Source: Bemisia tabaci (taxonomy: Eukaryota; Arthropoda; Insecta; Hemiptera; Aleyrodidae). Taken from it: a stretch of 64,000 nt of DNA. Positions 56,966 through 64,000 of this stretch are shown one piece after another (the stretch's first letter is position 1; each line of letters opens with the position of its first letter). The stretch covers positions 186,001 through 250,000 of the forward strand of contig NC_092798.1 in assembly GCF_918797505.1 (NCBI RefSeq), given 5' to 3'. The notes beneath the pieces were generated by a model that worked only from the letters and a program-made list of their open reading frames with translations, made no database searches and was not told the origin of the DNA. Both the position numbers and the translations under genes were made by a program.

Positions 56966-57056
56966 GCGCCTTCAATACTGGCAAATACCACATGGGGTTA
57001 CCGCCAGGGCCGAATAGTTGCATCTCACTGATCCTCATCCGCTGTCGTCAACTTGA
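56966..57056 (-). repeat. Inverted fragment of the GATACAACTATTC...ATTGAAGGCG repeat family
   Basis: On the minus strand, CAGTGAGATGCAACTATTC is followed about 45 nt later by ATTGAAGGCGCTCTGG. This matches the order of the core shared by 21808-21852, 22317-22371, 35180-35240 and 40776-40836. It lies just upstream of a cysteine-rich open frame. Confidence 0.5.
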
Positions 57057-57081
57057 CTGCTCTACGGTGTGGATCTAACAC

Positions 57082-57366
57082 GTGCAATGTGGTAAATGTT
57101 ACAAGCAGCTATACAAATACAAACACATAGATCAGAGGTCGTGTGCTGGTTGTCCAACCTACCAAAGAAGCACATGTTATCAACACATTGATATCGCTGA
57201 GAAAGTTAAAATTCACACGCTAGTACACATGGAAGTGTACAGATTTTCATGCCAGTATAGCAGAGGGAGAAAAATCATCAAAAGAAAAAGTTCCCTTGGC
57301 TCCGCAGCATTAAGTATCAGTGTAGTGAAAGCAGGACGCTTATCGAAAACTATTACAGTCTTGTGA
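57082..57366 (+). pseudogene. Cysteine-rich 94-codon open frame, possible decayed zinc-finger exon
   Basis: The first half reads QCGKCYKQLYKYKHIDQ, then CAGCPTYQ, TCYQHIDIAEKVKIHT and LVHM. Cysteine pairs, a CGKxY-like start and a KxKxH..xxxxH end recall the paired fingers of alternative 3' exons of the lola type (BTB zinc-finger genes). The histidine spacing of the first finger is wrong and the second finger lacks its first cysteine, so it would not fold as such. The second half is basic and featureless. It may be a decayed copy or a chance frame. Confidence 0.25.
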
Positions 57367-60265
57367 CATGTAAGAAAATAATACCTGAATAAATCAATTA
57401 CTGCAAGGACAAGGCTGAAACACGTAAATTCAAGACGGGCCTCAGTTTCTTGGGAATCGTCAACCGTAGAAATAGAGATCATATTTTCTTTAAAAAAAAA
57501 AAAAAAAAAAAAAAATCCCCAAGGTAAAGGACTCGGTTCATGGCATATGAGCTGAGTTGAAAGATCAGATTTTAAGACTAGGTTAACCTCCATATCAAGC
57601 TTCCATCGCCATAAGTCAGGAGTGCTTAATTTTGTTGGGTAAAAAAATTTTATCGGTTTGTAAAGGCAGGGCAAAGGAATGTTCCGTGTTTACCTCTAAC
57701 TTTTGTTTTCCAGAATCGCCCTCGCGTTGAAAATAGGATACTGACAGCTGTTGGACTTGAGCTCCTTTTGAGCCTTCTTCCATATCATTGAAATTTGCAG
57801 ACACGCGAGGAAATGAAAATATGGCATGCTCATTTCCCTCTCAGTTCTTTCTCTGGGGCCGTTGGGCGGTGCGTGGTGAGAGCGTGGAGCGCAAATTTGT
57901 TAAAATGATAAAATCCCCGATGAAAAAGGAGGCGGATACCGTTCCGGGAGAATCTAAACAAAGTTGTCCCGAATCTTTTTCGATGGCTGCGAGAGAGGGT
58001 GAGAACTGAGGGATCCGCATGTTGAAAGTCATATGATTAGAATCCATTAGAATTGAATTCACCGCGCAATTCCGTCGAAACTTCCCGCGAATAAATAAAC
58101 ATGGAGACTTTTCCATCTCGCGGGAGTTTACAAATTCATACGACAAAACGCTTTTTCTCGGCGGTGTATAATGACGTCTGTAGTGTCGCTCATGAATAAA
58201 GAAATTTTAAAGTTTCACCCCAGTGACGCGACAGCGCGGAGCTCACATGCCCCAACGTCCTCACCAAACGCCAAGTTCCGTAACCCATATCTAGGAGTTT
58301 TATGAAAACTAATTTCACATGTCTAATGCTCGTGTATCTTAATGACAATCCGAAAATTAAAAGTTGCGCCATGCAGTTTATAAAGTTTCAATCTCGCCTG
58401 GAAGTTGGTCGCCGTATCGGTAGACTCAGCACTCCTATCGCCCTCCCCCCTCTCTTACCCCTCAGGCTCCATTATGTGAGCGACACTTCATTAAATTTGT
58501 ATCGTTACGATTTCGCGGAAACCGTGCATCCCGTGCATCGGGGCAACTTTTTCTGAGACCCCGCCTCCGCCCTTGCCCCTCTTCGCACGGGAAAATGTCG
58601 CCTCGCTCCTCTTTTGACACGACGTAAGCCCACAAAATGTGATTCAGCGAGATGCACGCAATAAAGCACTTTCCGAAACTTGCATGGGTCCTTTCAAATG
58701 ACAGCTGATTCCCATTTTTTCTGACTGTCCTGGTTTTACTGTAGTCTAATTACAGATGGTTTGTCGAACGCTGGGCAAATATGAGAATTCGTTGAAAAAA
58801 AAAATAAGTTTTTTGATGTTCTCTCGAAACTTGACTTTCGGCGCTAACGCCCTCTCTCAAAGAAGCCGTTCTTTCGTGTTTTGCGTTCTATTCTTACTCG
58901 ATGTGCCTATAGCATCTGTGTCCGTCTTGGAGTTTGGCAGGAAGCTCTGAATTGGGAACAACCCTGTCACTCCTGGAGGCACCGACGTTTTAGGCGCCTT
59001 GACATTTTCTGTCTAAATCATAACGTCATGCGTCACACCGCACCGTGACGGGATATTCTGGACGAATACCGAAGGAGCCTCTGGAGGTGAGAAGTCTTGG
59101 CAGCGGGATGACGTGGCAGAGATATTTCCTTCACCCAATCCCAAAATGGGTGTCGTGGAGTGGAGTGCGTTTCCGGCCGAGTCAAAATACTTCCGGTCTG
59201 CCAAGCCACTTCCGGGAGCCACCGCGCCGCCGGAAATAGCCTCCGCGGCGAGCCAACCGCGAAACGCTCCTCGAATATCTCAGTTGTCTCTAACCGCCTA
59301 TCTCCAGTGCAGACCTTGCCCGGACAACGTCGTTTTTTCACCAACGTCCTCCGAGCACAATGCACCTCATTACTGATAACGTTTAGCGGAAAGAAAGAAT
59401 TGGATGCTCCGTGGGTTTTTACCCGAGATGTCTCTTATGTTTCTTTCGTTTTTACTCTGGTCAGGCTTTCCGAGGAGCATGATTGGACCTTGTCAAAATT
59501 CCACTCTTTCCGTTAAAATTGAGATTCCTTCATGTTCAAATCCCTTTCAAGGCTCGGAAAAGAATTGAATAGACTTTAATTTGTTTTCAATGCTGTCGGT
59601 GAAAGAAGCTATTGCTTTTTTTTTCTTGAAGAGAAGACCGGGTCTTTGTCCCTTAGCTCTGCAATGAAATGTTAATTTAGCAGAAGAGCTCCCCATTTTT
59701 CTTGTGTACCATTCTAAAGACACTGTGACTGAATCTCTTTCTTGGCTTTCAGAAACTAGGTCAGGACTCAATATGTAGTGGATTTTTTTTAGCTGTCCTG
59801 GCTCGATCGAGCAAAAATAAGGAACTTGGTTTTGAAATTATCCTCGTATATCTGAACGGCTTCTTAAGTTTTTTTCTTTTCGTATTTTCTTTACAACATC
59901 TCTACAGTAAGAGATTCGCCAAAACCGGAGAGAAAATAATTATATATGAGCCTACGCGCATTGAATGGATTGTATTTGATAGGGGTTTGACGTATCGTTT
60001 GGTTCAAAACAATAGAACATAACCTCCAAACAAAATTGTAGAATTTAAGTGAGAAAAGCTGAACATGAGAAAATTCCAAACAATTTCACTTTTCATTGCA
60101 ATGTGGTACTCATAGGAATAAAAAATCGGTCACAAAAAACCCGTTCCCACATATTTCTCAATTGACTTTCGAGGCTATGTTTACATGTTGAATCAATCGA
60201 TATCGATACAATCTCACCTCTTTGATGTATTGAAGACAACCCATAGGCAGCAGAAATGCATGGCC
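57367..60265. other. Unannotated DNA with a poly(A) tract
   Basis: A ~24-nt A run lies at 57490-57513. AGTGTCGCTCA at 58182 is mirrored at 58475-58486 and might mark the tips of a ~300-bp element, but the arms do not extend. Frames at 59013-59516 overlap on both strands (up to 118 codons) with no domain. One copy of the TTTTAGGCGCC motif is at 58988-58998. Confidence 0.4.
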
Positions 60266-60804
60266 ACCTGATCTTCCTGCGCTTTTTTCAGCCAATCAGA
60301 CATCCGACAACCACTTTTTCATTTGTATAGTAAATAATATGGAAGATCAAAACCATATCAGTCAATTTTACAACAATACTATTTTCAAGGCAAACTTCCG
60401 GAAAATTTGCCGTTCCTATTGATGTAAAATTAATTATTCTTTCCTCAAGAAACATCAAAGATTTTGATTTTTCATTTTCAATTTTCTCCCTGTCGGTTCG
60501 ATATCTTTGACCAAAGAGTGACGAGACAGTAAAAAACATCGACCAAATAGGGAGAAAATCGAATTTTCAAAAATCAAAATCTTGGGTGTTTTTTGGAGCA
60601 AATGGAACGTATTATACATCGATAGAAACGCCAAATCCTCAATAAGTCAACACACATATTTCATGCATATATTGACACTATCTTTGTTGAAAAATTAACG
60701 AATTCGTAAAACATATATATGGTTTCGATTTCCCATGTCTATTTCCATAAGAAGTGTAAAAGTGGTTGGGTGTCAGATTGGCTGGAAGCGCAGGAAGATC
60801 AGGT
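60266..60804. mobile_element. ~540-bp foldback element
   Basis: Left arm about 60266-60497 and right arm 60548-60804. The outer ends share ACCTGATCTTCCTGCGCTT and CAGCCAATC-GACA; the inner ends share GATTTTGATTTTT and TTTTCTCCCT. The arms are about 70-75% identical by eye. Frames on the two strands (60288-60539 minus; 60735-60998 plus) cover mirrored DNA and share VVGCxIG, so they are not independent genes. No target duplication is clear. Confidence 0.75.
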
Positions 60805-62635
60805 TATCGCGCACTTCTGCATTGAATGCGGGCTCTTATTTTCTGTTTGGTCAGAATAGCTTACAAGCACAGAATGTAGCCGGAGTTGTTGCCCTTATCA
60901 CACGACAAAAAAAGGAGCAAATGTTTCTGTATAGAGGTAGTCTAAGAATTACCCTCGAAATTTCCGCAAAGTCACAACTGAATTTTTCGGGTCGTTAAGC
61001 TGACAGAATAAAGAGCGGGGAAAAATCAGGTGAGCGTTATTATCAGAGGAGAAAAGTTGGAGACATTCTCCTGGCGAATCGTTATCTTGGAGGAGCACTT
61101 TGGAATTCTCGGCTCCTCCACGCTCTCCGTGAGGATTGCCCAAGTTTTCTCTCTTCGGAGACACTCGTCACAGGACATAAACTCAGCGACGAGGGGGAGA
61201 GAGGGGGACGGACCAAGAACCAAGAACACCCAAAGCGAAAAAGCCAAAACGAAAATTCGAGGGAGTTTTGTACGCTCCGAAAAATGGTTTCCGCTAAGCT
61301 TGCGTGACAAAGGTATAAACCTACCATCGTTGCCGTTAAAGTCCCGTTTTTATGGACTTCTTTTTGAGCATAGAATTGGATTCCGCACAAAATCACTCAT
61401 GGAGTATCAAAAATAGAGCCTCTTACTATTCTGAAACCTTTAATTACGGGCTATATCCACGGTGAATCTCGCAAAACACTTATCTCGTTTGCGGCTTTTA
61501 AAAATCCCAGCTTCCGTTTTATCTTCTTCAAAGAGGATAAACCAACATCATATATAAAGTTTACTCAGAATTTACTTCGTACAGAGCAGATGAATCTTGT
61601 AAGTTCATAAGAATGGACGTTAAGTAGTTGTCTTTTAAGAAATGAAATATCACGCAGGCAATCTGCAACGTCGCAAATTAAGATAAGTTGTTCAGGAGTT
61701 TCATCGTCGATATAATTTTGACCGGCCACGAAAAAGGAGGCCTCAGTGCACGAAGGCTGATTGGAATTCTGTTTTCCATTAGGAACTGTTAGGTCCGACT
61801 CATTTTAGAAACGACGTATATGCCATTACTTTTCTTGTGCGGATAGGTGATTTGAAAGTTTTTCAAACAATTGTATAATTTCAAAAAGTGTCCAAAGTTC
61901 CTTAGTATTCCGAAGAAAAAACTACGGTTGTGGCTTAATTAATTGAGAACCAAGCAGGGTGCATCGTTGCATCCAGCTGTCGTGAACCTCGAACTTCCAT
62001 ATGACCTAATTTAAATATTAAAAGCGCCATACAAACTGAAAATAGTGACTTTTTATCACTTGATAATATCACATCTATGGAGGTCTCATCTTGGTGAGCC
62101 CCTCGTGAGCTTGGGAGTTGATTTTTAAGAAAAGCATCGGGGCCATCGTATTCTTTGGAAAATTCTCGGAGGACTACGTATTCAAATCGGAAACCTCTGG
62201 CACACCCACCGATTCCATCCCCGAGCTCATCAAGAACTTCCAAAGTTGAAACCGCGATGATGCGTGCTTAGGATATTTTGAATCCCCACTCTTTGATTTT
62301 GTGGAGCTGAATTCGTGATTTGTTGATGGTGTCCCAGGAGAAGAGAGATTTCCCCTTCTCTTCCAAATGTCAAGCCGCCAGTCGTAGGGCAATTTGGCTC
62401 TTGTATACTTAGGACCAACTCAACACAAAATAAAACCCAAAAACAAGAAACAAGAAAAAAATATCCATTGCAGCGGTTCTCTCTGCCATAATCATCAGGA
62501 GGCCCGTCAGGTGCGCCATGCGCCACGACATGATGTTCCGATGAGTGAGGCTTACCAATTTGGAATCGAAATCAGAATGCATCAAAATGCCTTCCTGGGT
62601 TGGATATCGAACAGTGTTCTGCCTTCCCCCTAAAA
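60805..62635. other. Unannotated DNA, no supported gene
   Basis: Antisense overlapping frames at 61026-61416 (up to 128 codons) and 61935-62666 show no domain. AATCTGCAACGTCGCAAA near 61661 resembles part of the 21.6 kb repeat unit. Confidence 0.4.
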
Positions 62636-62862
62636 TTTTAGGAGCCACCTTGGCCGGAATACCCAATTTTTAGGAGCCATCTACTATTTTTTAGGAGCCA
62701 AATTATCGCTCTCGGGGTTCACTGCGAACGTTGCGTATGGAGAGCGCTTTATCGCTACCGCTACTTCCCGATTGAGAGTTCAATCTGTCAACTTTTTTAG
62801 GCGCCATAATGGCCCAGCCCCCTCCCCCAATTCTTAGGCGCCAAGGCCCGATTTTTAGGTGC
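62636..62862 (+). repeat. Dispersed TTTTTAGGMGCCA motif, six copies
   Basis: Copies begin near 62636 (TTTTAGGAGCCA), 62668, 62689, 62795 (TTTTTTAGGCGCCA), 62832 (TTCTTAGGCGCCA) and 62851 (TTTTTAGGTGCA). Spacing varies from about 20 to 105 bp, so this is not a regular tandem array. A related copy occurs at 58988. Confidence 0.75.
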
Positions 62863-63620
62863 ATGGTGCCCAGGAGAGGCAAAAGACTGATATTAAATCA
62901 TATATTGCGAGTACAACTATCGTAAGACCACGTATCACGTCATCCATCGCGAAATGCATCCCATGGCTTATTTAGTTTCAACCTCAGATTTATCAATCAT
63001 TAAGACTCGCTCATTTCCACTGGTTCCTCAACGGTAGCACTGATGAGCCCAACAGCTTGAGCCCAAAGCACGAAGCTTCCTCGCAAATTAAATCAAGTGA
63101 CGGCGACAACAAGAGAGTGGTAGTCGAAAACCTTACTAAGTCCTAGTATCCATGTCCTAGTATGTTTAGCATGATTTTTTACTTCATTAGAGGAAAAAGT
63201 AACTTGCTTTAAATATTAATATGCTCGAATTTATCGCCAAGAAGATTAATTTTTGTTCAATAAAGAAAATAACGCTTGTTTAAAGCAGAAAAGATGCTTA
63301 AATAAAGCAAAAAGTCACTCACATCAAGCAGAACCCACTTTTATTCAGCGATTTTATTCTCGATTCAAAATAAAATGTTCTTGACGGCATACTCAAGAAT
63401 ATTTCTGCCTAAATCGAGTCTTTTTTTTTTCTCTAATATTCAAAAATTATGCTAAACGTTATTAAATACGGATGCAAGGACTTTGTGAGTTTTTGGACTA
63501 TCGCTCTCTTTTTGTGCTTTAGTATCTTGATTTATTTTGAGAGGAAAACTCCGTACTCTTAAAGGATGCCCTTCATTCTTAATATGATGGAGCGTCTTTA
63601 ATTTCGTATAGCACTGTGCA
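62863..63620. other. Unannotated AT-rich DNA
   Basis: No feature is supported. The 112-codon minus frame at 63452-63790 runs into the hairpin at 63694 and has no domain. Confidence 0.4.
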
Positions 63621-63693
63621 ACACCTCTGTTGTGGAATAGGTGCTTGAGGCGCCGCGCCGTGGCATAATGAGGCTCGGCGGCCGGCCGGCCAG

Positions 63694-63763
63694 CGCCTAC
63701 AAACCTACAGGGATACTTCAAGCATTGCGCAATGCGTGAAGTATCCCTGTAGGTTTGTAGACG
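63694..63763. repeat. 70-bp near-perfect hairpin with self-complementary loop
   Basis: GCCTACAAACCTACAGGGAT-ACTTCA pairs with TGAAGT-ATCCCTGTAGGTTTGTAG with one mismatch. The loop contains GCATTGCGCAATGC, itself a palindrome. Weaker inverted similarity continues outward (GCGCCGCGCC on the left, GCCGCGCCGC on the right, roughly 63650-63800), so the hairpin may be the centre of a ~170-bp MITE. Confidence 0.85.
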
Positions 63764-63800
63764 CCAGTGCGAGTTTAACGATGACAGCACGCCGCGCCGC

Positions 63801-64000
63801 TCTGCTTCGTGTTAGGCTCTAATACTTAAACTCGCGGAGTCAGCGTTTTCCAACTCATGATTTTGAGATGTTTGCACAATCTTCATGGATTATTCTCTTT
63901 TAAATCGATGGGGGAAAAAAGAGAAAACAGACGTATTAAAGGAAATATAAAGTGTGTTTTGTGAATATTAAGGTGATTTCGTCTCAAATTTAACGACATC
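63801..64000. other. Right edge, possible start of a TTAA-type MITE
   Basis: TTAAGGTGATTTCGTCTC at 63968 resembles the TTAAGGTGATTCGATGG edge of the 43328-43767 element for 13 bases. The window ends before this can be tested. Confidence 0.25.

Noticed and set aside
58182..58486. AGTGTCGCTCA inverted pair as tips of a possible MITE.
   Set aside because: Only about 11 bp match, arms do not extend, and flanks show no duplication.
60211..60285. Minus-strand segment ending AAAGAG|GTGAGA, open from GCGCAG.
   Set aside because: It lies largely in an arm of a foldback element, and the mirrored copy shows the same AAGCGCAGGAAGATCAGG. It is repeat sequence rather than an exon.
61026..61416. Antisense pair of frames of 94-128 codons.
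   Set aside because: Mutual shadows with low-complexity GGGGGAGAGAGGGGGACGG-type content and no recognisable domain.
1..64000. CRISPR array, bacterial operon or phage.
   Set aside because: No regularly spaced direct repeats with unique spacers, no dense same-strand coding, and no ribosome-binding-site pattern. The sequence is typical of a repeat-rich animal genome.

Overview
The window reads as nuclear DNA of an animal, most likely an insect. It is AT-rich, has no dense coding and no bacterial gene order, and carries poly(A/T) tracts, microsatellites, a 26-bp minisatellite, tRNA-derived SINE-type boxes, non-LTR retrotransposon and Helitron protein remnants, and many inverted-repeat elements. 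Several hairpin elements, especially the one at 47.9-48.2 kb, resemble repeats I associate with whiteflies (Hemiptera, Bemisia). That is recall, not evidence in the window, so the genus is a weak guess. No complete protein-coding gene could be supported. The clearest host-like coding piece is a 23-codon open exon on the minus strand (51233-51301) with good splice signals. A GC-rich island at 38.3-39.3 kb is the best promoter candidate.

Layout. 0.6-1.6 kb: G-run/C-run DNA with an imperfect tandem duplication. 2.0-3.0 kb: a 936-bp foldback element flanked by TA. 3.3-6.7 kb: a 3.4-kb foldback element whose left arm was split by a non-LTR retrotransposon fragment. 8.1-10.4 kb: a 2.3-kb element with CACTCAAAAAAA tips. 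11.5-12.3 kb: two tRNA-like sequences, one inside a 576-bp element. 13.5-14.0 kb: another foldback. 16.9-18.45 kb: a 1.55-kb element filled with AATATTGT-like words. 20.7 kb: a string of compact GC-rich hairpins. 21.3-22.5 kb: a Helitron protein remnant followed by a 513-bp tandem duplication. 25.7-27.5 kb and 30.7-32.25 kb: two further word-filled elements, each containing a copy of the same tRNA-like repeat. 34.7-35.4 and 40.3-41.0 kb: two diverged copies of one repeat. 42.0-43.8 kb: a cluster of hairpin MITEs including a 440-bp palindrome with TTAA duplications. 47.9-50.1 kb: more MITEs and a 42-nt poly(T) abutting a tRNA-like hairpin. 60.3-60.8 kb: a foldback. 62.6-62.9 kb: a dispersed TTTTTAGGMGCCA motif. 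63.7 kb: a near-perfect 70-bp hairpin. The remaining stretches hold no feature I can support.

Main observation. Four elements (11715-12290, 16903-18451, 25664-27541, 30678-32250), and probably two more (2044-2979, 8117-10448), share one design although their sequences are unrelated. Each has short perfect inverted tips starting with C and ending with G, and each is flanked by a 2-bp direct duplication of differing sequence (AC, TT, TG, AA; TA for the two uncertain ones). The four have an interior built from degenerate repeats of one short word. Three of the four also carry a tRNA-like segment. None encodes a recognisable transposase, so they look non-autonomous. Whether they belong to a known superfamily needs a database search.
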